DNA from: Ignavibacteria bacterium UBA6688
GTDB taxonomy: Bacteria > Bacteroidota > Ignavibacteria > UBA10030
Direction: 5' to 3'
DNA: 7,824 bases
NCBI GenBank assembly: GCA_002454845.1
Contig: DKJQ01000402.1
Span: forward strand, 1 to 7,824
In this document: positions 1-5,696 of the stretch, piece after piece
Position numbering within the stretch: position 1 is the first letter of the stretch
Layout of the letters: the number at the start of each line of letters is the position of its first letter
Program-made: the position numbers and the translations under genes
The notes under the pieces: model-generated
The model's input: the letters and a program-made list of their open reading frames with translations, nothing else
Told to the model about the DNA's origin: nothing
Database searches by the model: none

Positions 1-242
1 CGGAACACTTCACCAATGACCGTGACAGGCTTGTCGGTGTTGAGGTGTTTCTTCAGGTCGCCGATCGGGAGGATGCGGCTCCGATCGAGGTAGTCAAACG
101 GAAAATAGGTGAGAAGGTCCCGAATGGTGTGAATGCCGAATTCGGGAAGGACGGACGCGCGTTTCGGACCGATCCCTTTGACGTACTGCAACGGCGATTC
201 CGTGCGGGCAGAAGATTGTTTCGGGGGTGAAGTTCGGTTCAC
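1..242 (-). CDS. recG: ATP-dependent DNA helicase RecG, N-terminal fragment (runs off the left edge)
   Basis: RecG is a superfamily 2 helicase that remodels stalled replication forks and branches Holliday junctions in the cytoplasm. Only about the first 80 residues are in the window. Reading the minus strand from a GTG at 242-240 gives a short polar leader, then the family's hallmark N-terminal block: SPLQYVKGIGPKRA, a helix-hairpin-helix-like 'GIGP' motif, followed by LPEFGIHTIRDLLTYFPFDYLDRS and the start of the OB-fold wedge domain (KPVTVIGEVFR). That order and wording are characteristic of RecG. The helicase motifs lie outside the window. The start is uncertain: the frame stays open upstream of 242, the GTG has only a weak ribosome-binding site, and an ATG at 246-244 is in another frame. 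GTG was preferred because it sits just before the conserved block and just below a promoter-like sequence. The family call is firm; the exact start is not. Confidence 0.85.
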   Translation of the reverse strand, partial: MNRTSPPKQSSARTESPLQYVKGIGPKRASVLPEFGIHTIRDLLTYFPFDYLDRSRILPIGDLKKHLNTDKPVTVIGEVF

Positions 243-265
243 GCATTCACTCAGGTGGTTGCGTG

Positions 266-295
266 AATATAGGATTTTTTCCTGAACCTTGCGAA
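266..295 (-). promoter_or_regulatory. candidate sigma70-like promoter for recG
   Basis: On the minus strand, TTCGCA (295-290) and TATATT (271-266) are separated by 18 bases and resemble -35 and -10 hexamers (4/6 and 5/6 matches to the sigma70 consensus). Transcription would begin near 259, leaving a leader of under 20 bases before the proposed recG GTG at 242. The gap between the WD40 gene and recG (243-363) holds no other gene and no convincing terminator, so read-through from the WD40 gene is also possible. Confidence 0.3.
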
Positions 296-363
296 GGCAT
301 GTCGGACAGACGGGACCGCCTCACGTTCCCCCCTTTGTCTTCTTCCCCGAATGGATGAAGGGA

Positions 364-1263
364 TCAGGCAATCTTCAACTTCTTCATCTCCCACGCACGC
401 ACCCGTTTATCCGCCGCCGCGGCTGCAAGCCATTTCCCGTCCGGAGAGAACTTCACCGAATAGACTCCCTGCGCTTTCACGGGCAGGCTCCCGATGAACG
501 ACCCGTCGGTAAAGGATACCAGGTCGACGCCGTTCGGCTTGGTGAGCGCGAGGACCTTCCCTTCGGGAGAGAGGGCAATCCCCATCATCCCCTTCCCTTG
601 TGTTTGAATCGTTCGGACGACCTTTCGGTCCTTCACGCTCCTGACAATCACCATCCCGTGATAATCAGCAGTCACAAAATGCCGGTTATCCCCTAAAAGC
701 ATCACCGCCATCACGGCAGTCTTGTGCCCGGAGAGTTCATCGACTTTTTCTCCGGAAGCGGTCGACCAGACGAAGACCGAGTTTCCCATCCCACCGGAGA
801 ACAGCAGCTTCCCATCCGGCGAAAAGGCAACGGGCCCGTTGTTTTTCGGATACCCTTTCATCGCGACTATCTCTTCGCATAAGGGGAGCGACCAGAGACG
901 GATGATGGGACCGTACGATGCGGTGGCAAGCGAATCCCCCTTGGGGGAGAACCGGACCGACATGACCGGTTTCTTATCAGCCGCGATGCTTGTCAGTAGC
1001 TCGCCGGAGGGATAGGACCAAAGTTTGAGCGTGGTATCCGTTGAAACCGAGGCAAGCGTCCTCCCGTCGGTGGAGAACGAAAGGGCGTTCACGCTGTTCG
1101 TGTGGCCTTTGAACGCCCGGATGTTCTTCCACCCTCCGACGCTCCAGAGGAAGAGTTCACCGCTGAAGCCTGCGGAGAGAAGGTTCTTGCTGTCGGGCGA
1201 AAACAGGACGCACATCACGTGGCCGGAGTGTCCCTCGAGAACGACCGGTTCTGTCACGTTCAT
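364..1263 (-). CDS. Seven-bladed WD40 beta-propeller protein
   Basis: A 299-residue protein made almost entirely of WD40 repeats; such propellers usually act as protein-interaction scaffolds. Seven repeats begin near residues 9, 51, 93, 135, 177, 219 and 260, an almost exact 42-residue period. Blade-ending Trp is present in repeats 1-4 and 7 (W40, W82, W124, W166, W291) and degenerate in repeats 5 and 6. GH dipeptides mark repeats 1, 2 and 5, and 'FSPDG/FSPKG'-type turns recur. There is no signal peptide, membrane helix or catalytic domain, so it is probably cytoplasmic. The frame is open for 69 codons upstream, but that part overlaps the preceding gene and is not WD40-like. The ATG at 1263 has a strong ribosome-binding site and overlaps the preceding stop (TAATG), which implies translational coupling. 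Its partner is unknown; the adjacent membrane proteins are the natural guess. Confidence 0.9.
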   Translation of the reverse strand: MNVTEPVVLEGHSGHVMCVLFSPDSKNLLSAGFSGELFLWSVGGWKNIRAFKGHTNSVNALSFSTDGRTLASVSTDTTLKLWSYPSGELLTSIAADKKPVMSVRFSPKGDSLATASYGPIIRLWSLPLCEEIVAMKGYPKNNGPVAFSPDGKLLFSGGMGNSVFVWSTASGEKVDELSGHKTAVMAVMLLGDNRHFVTADYHGMVIVRSVKDRKVVRTIQTQGKGMMGIALSPEGKVLALTKPNGVDLVSFTDGSFIGSLPVKAQGVYSVKFSPDGKWLAAAAADKRVRAWEMKKLKIA

Positions 1264-1790
1264 TACTTTCCTTCCTTCACTTGCTGAACCGTGCGGCCGC
1301 GTCGGAGCACGAGGGTGAGAATCAATGCGATCAGGGTTCCAAGGATCAGCGTGCTCAGGAACTGGAAGACGATTTGAAAGGTGTCGCTCATCATCATCTG
1401 ATATCCCTCCATCTTTGCAGCGATCTCCGCCTCGCCTTTTCCTGCCTGCTGGAGTTTGTTGCGCTGCCACTCCATCGCCGTTTCCATCCAGCCCGGATTG
1501 ATGAGTTTGTTGTACACCTGGAAGAAAACCGTGATGACAACGGCGCTCAGGAGAGACATCATGCCCCCTGCTTTCAATCCCTGCCCGATGGTCAAGCTCC
1601 CTCCGTACCGCGTATCACGCAATTCCTTGAGAGCAAGATAGAAGACCACCACGGGGATGATCGTTGAAAGGTAACCGCTATACTCTCCGATCTCCAGCCG
1701 GGTGGTGTGGAATCCGAGCGCATATTCCAGGAGAACAAAAAGACAGACGCCAACGCTCGCAATGATACCATACTTGATCTCTGGCTTCAT
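1263..1790 (-). CDS. DUF4199-like four-helix membrane protein (copy A)
   Basis: A 175-residue integral membrane protein of unknown function. Four hydrophobic helices are visible near residues 6-27, 38-56, 72-94 and 138-163. The cytoplasmic-looking signature after helix 2 (ALKELRDTRYGGSLTIGQGLKAG) and the 'INPGWME' motif after helix 3 are typical of DUF4199. A charged, Lys/Glu-rich amphipathic stretch (about 105-130) separates helices 3 and 4, and the tail is basic. The start is the ATG at 1790, preceded by a good ribosome-binding site (AAGGAAAGG); the frame continues to 1892 but those extra residues are hydrophilic and overlap the preceding gene. It lies 79 bases after its paralogue and overlaps the WD40 gene by one base. 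The family assignment rests on remembered motifs; no biochemical role is established. Confidence 0.83.
   Translation of the reverse strand: MKPEIKYGIIASVGVCLFVLLEYALGFHTTRLEIGEYSGYLSTIIPVVVFYLALKELRDTRYGGSLTIGQGLKAGGMMSLLSAVVITVFFQVYNKLINPGWMETAMEWQRNKLQQAGKGEAEIAAKMEGYQMMMSDTFQIVFQFLSTLILGTLIALILTLVLRRGRTVQQVKEGK
1264..1277 (-). promoter_or_regulatory. Ribosome-binding site fixing the WD40 gene start
   Basis: AAGGAAGG (1277-1270, minus strand) lies six bases before the ATG at 1263. It is built from the last codons of the upstream DUF4199-like gene, whose TAA shares its final A with this ATG. It supports the short start over the in-frame extension to 1470 and suggests that ribosomes finishing the membrane protein reinitiate on the WD40 gene. 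Confidence 0.7.
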
Positions 1791-1869
1791 AATCCTTTCC
1801 TTGTTTTGATTCGATGAAATTATGTGCTGCCCCTTTCTCCAGGGAACAGCTGTTATCGGGATCCGCTCA

Positions 1870-2403
1870 TCACGCCGCTGATACCCGGACATGAGGTTGT
1901 TTCTTCATAATGCCGCCGAGGACCAGAGAAAAGAGCAGGCCCAGCACAAATGTCTCGCCAAGATAAAAAACAACCTGCGCCTGAAGAGTACTCCACGATT
2001 TTGCCTGCTCGCGCAACGCCTCGATGGCGGCCTCGGTGGCGCCGGACTCCCTCATCCCTGCGATGACAAACTGAACGTAGTCGTTCATAAATCCAGGATT
2101 AATATACTCGAGGTACACGATCTCGTATATCGTCACGATGACCCCGGCCACGAGGGAGATGACGAGTCCGGTTTGCAAGATCTTCCCATAACTGATCGCG
2201 CCCCCCAACTGTTGATCTCTGACGTTCTTCACGCCAAGGAACACTCCAAGGAACAAAATAACATATCGCAGATAACCGGCATATTGACCTATGCTTAAAT
2301 AGCGACCATGGAGCCCGACTGCGAACTCCAGGGTGGCGTAGAGGCTCATCACCATACCGCTGGCGAGTCCATACGAAAGAAGTGACCGGTAGAAGGGGGT
2401 CAT
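1870..2403 (-). CDS. DUF4199-like four-helix membrane protein (copy B)
   Basis: A 177-residue membrane protein paralogous to the next gene downstream. Helices lie near residues 8-31, 43-60, 76-98 and 142-165. It shares the same landmarks: LE at the end of helix 1, 'LSIGQYAGYL' before helix 2, 'GVKNVRDQQLGGAISYGK' after it and 'INPGFM' after helix 3. By hand count, copies A and B have 11 identities in the 27-residue block that spans helix 2 (B 36-62, A 32-58). An ATG at 2403 with AAAGG upstream is the chosen start; the frame opens 14 codons earlier, but that leader is hydrophilic and lacks a better site. It is the first full-length DUF4199 gene after the membrane-bound LuxR regulator, across a 201-base gap with possible control sequences. 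Function is unknown. Confidence 0.83.
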   Translation of the reverse strand: MTPFYRSLLSYGLASGMVMSLYATLEFAVGLHGRYLSIGQYAGYLRYVILFLGVFLGVKNVRDQQLGGAISYGKILQTGLVISLVAGVIVTIYEIVYLEYINPGFMNDYVQFVIAGMRESGATEAAIEALREQAKSWSTLQAQVVFYLGETFVLGLLFSLVLGGIMKKQPHVRVSAA

Positions 2404-2442
2404 ACAAGCACCTTTATTATGATGGAAGAGATGTTGACAGTG

Positions 2443-2450
2443 CAAAAATA
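2443..2450 (-). promoter_or_regulatory. Candidate Bacteroidota-type -7 element upstream of DUF4199 copy B
   Basis: The minus strand reads TATTTTTG here, matching the TAnnTTTG -7 consensus known from Bacteroidota. It is about 40 bases before the ATG at 2403, a reasonable promoter distance. No clear -33 TTTG/TTG box sits at the usual spacing, so this is only a candidate. Confidence 0.25.
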
Positions 2451-2476
2451 CGGTGAGAAAGCCCGTTTGACATCAC

Positions 2477-2494
2477 CCAAAAGTATGAATTTGG
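2477..2494. promoter_or_regulatory. Candidate operator: 18-bp inverted repeat CCAAA-N8-TTTGG
   Basis: CCAAAAGTATGAATTTGG has perfect five-base arms and an eight-base spacer, a size like LuxR-family operators. It contains a second TAnnTTTG-like element on the minus strand (TACTTTTG, 2485-2478), and a close variant of half of it, CCAAAGTATGA, recurs at 2517-2527. It lies between the LuxR-type gene and the DUF4199 gene. Binding by that regulator is speculation; short repeats of this kind can arise by chance. Confidence 0.22.
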
Positions 2495-2604
2495 ACTTCT
2501 CGGGGAGTGAATCATGCCAAAGTATGACAGAGAGGAGAAGGATTTCCGGGCCCCCGGGGGAACATTTTCCGGCAATTCCGGCCAAGAAGAGACAAGGCTC
2601 TCAA

Positions 2605-3036
2605 TCAAAGGAGTTTCAACTGGCGGGCCTTCTCAAGCGCCTGGGTGCGCCTTCTGACACCAAGCTTGCCGTAAATATTGTTCGTGTGGGTTTTGATGGT
2701 ATTGAGGGAAACAAACAGCGTATCGGCGATCTCCTGGTTGGAACGTCCCTGACCGATATGGCGAAGGACTTCCAACTCTCTCCCGGTGAGAAGGTCATCA
2801 TGAAGAGCGGGAGTCCCCACGCCCGGGATTGCTTCTACCTCTTTATATGTCACCAACACCTTCTGCCGGCGGTGTTTCAGTCCCAAATAGACACCCAGGG
2901 CAAGGAACGCGACGCCGACGATTGAGATGTAGGCCTTTATAGAGAGATGATCGGTGAGATAGGACACCTCCAACAGCTTTGCGGCAGCAATCGCAAGACC
3001 AGTCAGGACGCCGAATTTGAGGATGGGTTTGAGCAT
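2605..3036 (-). CDS. Membrane-anchored LuxR-type HTH transcriptional regulator
   Basis: A 143-residue protein with two predicted membrane helices (about 8-27 and 34-54), a short basic linker (HRRQK) and a C-terminal LuxR/GerE DNA-binding domain (83-140). The HTH has the expected residues: LTxRExEVL (L83, T84, R86, E87, E89-L91), G96, N100, EIA (102-104), T113-IKTH, and KLGVRRR near 124-130. There is no receiver or ligand-binding domain, so any signal would come through the membrane part or a partner. That part (2-57) resembles the N-terminal half of the DUF4199-like proteins encoded just downstream. The ATG at 3036 is chosen because the alignment starts there, although its ribosome-binding site is weak. 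A GTG at 3213, well placed behind GGTGGAAGG, would add 59 residues with no recognisable character. Probable role: local regulator of the downstream membrane-protein genes. Confidence 0.85.
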   Translation of the reverse strand: MLKPILKFGVLTGLAIAAAKLLEVSYLTDHLSIKAYISIVGVAFLALGVYLGLKHRRQKVLVTYKEVEAIPGVGTPALHDDLLTGRELEVLRHIGQGRSNQEIADTLFVSLNTIKTHTNNIYGKLGVRRRTQALEKARQLKLL

Positions 3037-3223
3037 AAGCCGGTCTTTACGTTTGCAGGGGGAGTCTTGCCGCCTCCCAGGCCACGATTCCACCGACGAG
3101 GTCCATTCGTCCCCGATTAGGTCGGAAGCAAGGGTACGATAACGAGGAAAGTGTTGATGAAGAACCCACCGGGTCCGCCTTCCGTCGTTCCAAGCCTCGA
3201 TCAACAATATCACGACCTTCCAC

Positions 3224-4894
3224 CTACTTCTGGCTCGACCGATCGTACACTACTTTTCCACCGAGGATCGTCATCGCCACTTCCACCTTCTCTATCTTCA
3301 CCGGATCGATCGACAAAATATCCTCTTCCAACACCACGAAATCGGCCAGTTTGCCTACCGTAATGGACCCTTTCTCGTTCTCTTCGAATGCCGCGTAGGC
3401 ATTATTGATCGTATAGGCTTCGATCGCGTCCTTGACGCTGATCTTTTGTTCGGGGAACCATCCCTGCGGGGTTGCACCGTCGATGGTCCGACGCGTAACG
3501 GCTGCATAGATGCCGAGAAGTGGATTCAACGGGGCAACGGTCCAATCGCTGCCAAAACACATTTTCACACCACTGTCCAGGAATGTGCGAAACGCATACG
3601 TGGTTTTGCAGCGTTCGTACCCGATGCGTTTTTCCGCCCATCGGCCGTCGTCGATGGCGTGATAGGGTTGTACAGAGGCAATGACGCCCAGTTGCGCGAA
3701 TCGTTTGAAATCCTTCGGGTGAATATGCTGGGCGTGTTCGATACGGAACCGGCGGTCCCACACCGGGTTTTCTTTGATCGCTTTTGCGAAGACGTCAAGG
3801 AGGAGGCTGTTCGCGCTGTCACCGATTGCATGGATGGAAAGCTGCAAGCCCGCCTTATCGGCACCTATCGCCCATTCTTCGAACCTGCCGTCGCTCACGA
3901 TATCCATCGCAAGTCCTCGCGTGCCGGGATCTGAAGTAAAAGGCTCAAAAAAGAGGGCGGTGGAGGAACCAAGCGATCCGTCCATAAAACTCTTCAACGA
4001 CCCGATCCGGATCCACTCGTCGCCAAAGGGGACCTTTACTCCCGTATTTGCCAGATTTTGCCATTGGTACAACGGAAGACGGGAATAGAACCGCGCCGTC
4101 AATTCGCCCTTCGCTTTCAGAATCTGGTAGACTCGCAGATCCGCGCCCGATGAGATGTCCTGAATACTGGTGAGTCCAAACCGCCGCGCTTCGGCCAGGG
4201 CGAGTCGGGCCGCCTCTATCATTTCCTGCTCGCTGGCATCCGGGATATGCCGGTACACCAGTCCCATCGCCTCGTCCTTCAACACTCCGGTCGGTTCTCC
4301 CGTCCGCGGATCTTTCACAATTGTTCCACCGGGGGGATCCGGAGTTTGTCCGGTGATCCCGGCCAGTTTGAGCACATACGAATTCGCCAGGGCCATATGC
4401 CCGTCATAACGGTTGACAAACACCGGGGTTGTCAGTGTATGCTTGTCGATCAGCTCTTTTGTCGGCAGGTTGGACCCGGGCCAGTTGTCATGATCCCAAT
4501 CGCCGCCGGTAATCCAACGCGAGGGATAGCGGTCCGCGCGTTCCTTAATAAGCCGTGCAAATTCACCCTCATTCTTTGAAGTGCGCAAATCAACGCTCTG
4601 CAATTGAAATCCACCGCTCATGAAATGAGTGTGGTTGTCGATCAATCCCGGGAGCATGCGCTTTCCTTGTAAATCAATCACTTGCGTCCCAGACCCAATG
4701 TGTTTCTTCACCTCGCCACTCGATCCTACTGCAATGATCCTCCCACCCGAGACTGCAACCGCCTCAGCGGTTGGCGTTTCTTGATTCACGGTCCAAATCT
4801 TGCCGTTTGTAAACACAACATCTGCGACCTTGTGTTGACCATGAAGAGTCAAGGGGGCAATTACCAGGAACAGGATTACAAGGTTTTTGATCAT
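3224..4894 (-). CDS. Exported YtcJ-like metal-dependent amidohydrolase (Amidohydro_3)
   Basis: A 556-residue amidohydrolase-superfamily enzyme of the YtcJ/N-substituted-formamide-deformylase-like group, which hydrolyses amide or related C-N bonds; the substrate cannot be read from sequence. It begins with a signal peptide (residues 1-19, hydrophobic core LVILFLVIAPLTL, likely cleavage near HGQ), so it acts outside the cytoplasm. The N-terminal strands carry 'VFTNGKIWTV' and 'LPGLIDNHTH', giving the metal-binding HxH (H88, H90). Other family landmarks are 'GDWDHDNWPG' (131-140), 'LKSFMDGSLGS' with K301, 'IHAIGD' with H355, 'RIEHAQH' with H387, and 'CFGSDW' with D450. The C-terminal 'GSITVGKLADFVVLEED' closes the beta-sandwich domain. 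All expected ligands are present, so it looks active. The ATG at 4894 follows GAAGGTGG. The gene is divergent from the small exported protein at 5071 and lies upstream of the LuxR-type gene on the same strand. Confidence 0.9.
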   Translation of the reverse strand: MIKNLVILFLVIAPLTLHGQHKVADVVFTNGKIWTVNQETPTAEAVAVSGGRIIAVGSSGEVKKHIGSGTQVIDLQGKRMLPGLIDNHTHFMSGGFQLQSVDLRTSKNEGEFARLIKERADRYPSRWITGGDWDHDNWPGSNLPTKELIDKHTLTTPVFVNRYDGHMALANSYVLKLAGITGQTPDPPGGTIVKDPRTGEPTGVLKDEAMGLVYRHIPDASEQEMIEAARLALAEARRFGLTSIQDISSGADLRVYQILKAKGELTARFYSRLPLYQWQNLANTGVKVPFGDEWIRIGSLKSFMDGSLGSSTALFFEPFTSDPGTRGLAMDIVSDGRFEEWAIGADKAGLQLSIHAIGDSANSLLLDVFAKAIKENPVWDRRFRIEHAQHIHPKDFKRFAQLGVIASVQPYHAIDDGRWAEKRIGYERCKTTYAFRTFLDSGVKMCFGSDWTVAPLNPLLGIYAAVTRRTIDGATPQGWFPEQKISVKDAIEAYTINNAYAAFEENEKGSITVGKLADFVVLEEDILSIDPVKIEKVEVAMTILGGKVVYDRSSQK

Positions 4895-5008
4895 AAATCC
4901 ACCTTCGATTCTTGAAAAGGGGAACGGTTGATAGGACGTTGAACGGCTGAGCGAAGATACCCAATGCGATTGTGAAATTCAAATGCAGCAGTTGTTGAAA
5001 AACTTATG

Positions 5009-5037
5009 TTGACTTTCGTACCCGTAGTTGATATTTT
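5009..5037 (+). promoter_or_regulatory. Sigma70-like promoter for the 5071 gene
   Basis: TTGACT (5009-5014) and TATTTT (5032-5037) are separated by exactly 17 bases and match the -35/-10 consensus at 5/6 and 5/6 positions. Transcription would start near 5044, leaving about 27 bases of leader containing the GAGGT ribosome-binding site. It sits in the 176-base divergent region between the amidohydrolase and the small exported protein. Confidence 0.6.
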
Positions 5038-5070
5038 GGAAGCCCATTCCTGTCCACCATTGAGGTAACC

Positions 5071-5577
5071 ATGACCCATACAAACATGCGATTACGATTT
5101 CTTCCCTCCGCCATTCTGGTCACCGGGCTGATTCTGACGGGGAACTTGTATGGTCAGCGCACGCCGGCCATGCAATCCCCCAGTAATCATGTCATAGGGT
5201 CCGCCGCGACGGAAAAAGATACCGTCAGGAAAGGGGAGGAGTATGTTGTGAACGATGTTGCCAAGAAGGTGGACAGCCTGCAACTGGTTCTCGTGTACAA
5301 CTCGGACCTGGTGCGAAATGAGATCAACAACAAGTTGATCTGGATCTACATCCTCCTCGGCGGGATGGTCGTCTCGAATGTCATGATGTACGCCGCATTC
5401 AACCAGATCAGGAAACAATCCCAGTATGCGGAAGACGGACTGAAGATCCAGCTCTCGGAGCTTCAGGGTAAGCTCTCCGCCATTGCAAAGAGTTTGGAGT
5501 CGGCCGAGTCCGCCGCCGGACCAAAACCTTCCAGGAAACCATCCCGGACCCGGCCGAGGTCGGGCAAAAGGTCGTAA
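5071..5577 (+). CDS. Hypothetical exported/inner-membrane protein with coiled coil and basic tail
   Basis: A 168-residue protein not recognised as a known family, and the only plus-strand gene here. It starts with a signal peptide (basic n-region, hydrophobic core about 9-24, probable cleavage after YGQ at 29). A polar segment (30-88) follows, rich in charged residues around 'VAKKVDSLQLVLVYNSDLVRNEINNK'. A strong membrane helix spans about 89-110, then comes a heptad-like stretch (112-145) and a Lys/Arg/Pro/Ser tail (151-168) that could bind nucleic acid or membrane phosphates. If the signal peptide is cleaved, the first polar part is periplasmic and the coiled coil plus tail cytoplasmic. The ATG at 5071 has GAGGT four bases upstream; a second ATG lies at codon 6. 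Its own promoter and terminator make it a single-gene unit. It could be a small membrane organiser, but the function is unknown. Confidence 0.75.
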   Translation: MTHTNMRLRFLPSAILVTGLILTGNLYGQRTPAMQSPSNHVIGSAATEKDTVRKGEEYVVNDVAKKVDSLQLVLVYNSDLVRNEINNKLIWIYILLGGMVVSNVMMYAAFNQIRKQSQYAEDGLKIQLSELQGKLSAIAKSLESAESAAGPKPSRKPSRTRPRSGKRS

Positions 5578-5583
5578 AGAACA

Positions 5584-5610
5584 AACCCCGCCCAAGGCGG
5601 GGTTTTTTTT
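5584..5610 (+). terminator. Strong Rho-independent terminator
   Basis: AACCCCGCC (5584-5592) and GGCGGGGTT (5596-5604) form a perfect nine-base-pair stem with a three-base CAA loop, followed by an unbroken T run to 5610. It begins seven bases after the stop of the 5071 gene. Read on the minus strand, the same hairpin is followed by TTTGTTCTTT, so it may also weakly terminate the converging lipoprotein transcript. Confidence 0.9.
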
Positions 5611-5696
5611 ATCTCCATTCTCCTGGATCACGGTCAACCACCCCCTTCTTGGACAGACTTCTCGGAATAGCGGTGCCAACAGTGTACCGGCATAGG

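Noticed and set aside
243..363. Terminator between the WD40 gene and recG
   Set aside because: Only short imperfect pairings were found, with no stem followed by a T run on the minus strand.
1263..1470. N-terminal extension of the WD40 protein
   Set aside because: The added residues are charged and unlike WD40, overlap the DUF4199 gene in another frame, and the ATG at 1263 has a strong ribosome-binding site.
2551..2560. CCCCCGGGGG palindrome as a terminator for the LuxR-type gene
   Set aside because: It has no loop and no downstream T run on the minus strand; at most it is a protein-binding site or chance.
2419..2925. 168-codon plus-strand open frame across the regulator gene and its control gap
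   Set aside because: It is antisense to a clear LuxR HTH, and its product has no recognisable domain or ribosome-binding site.
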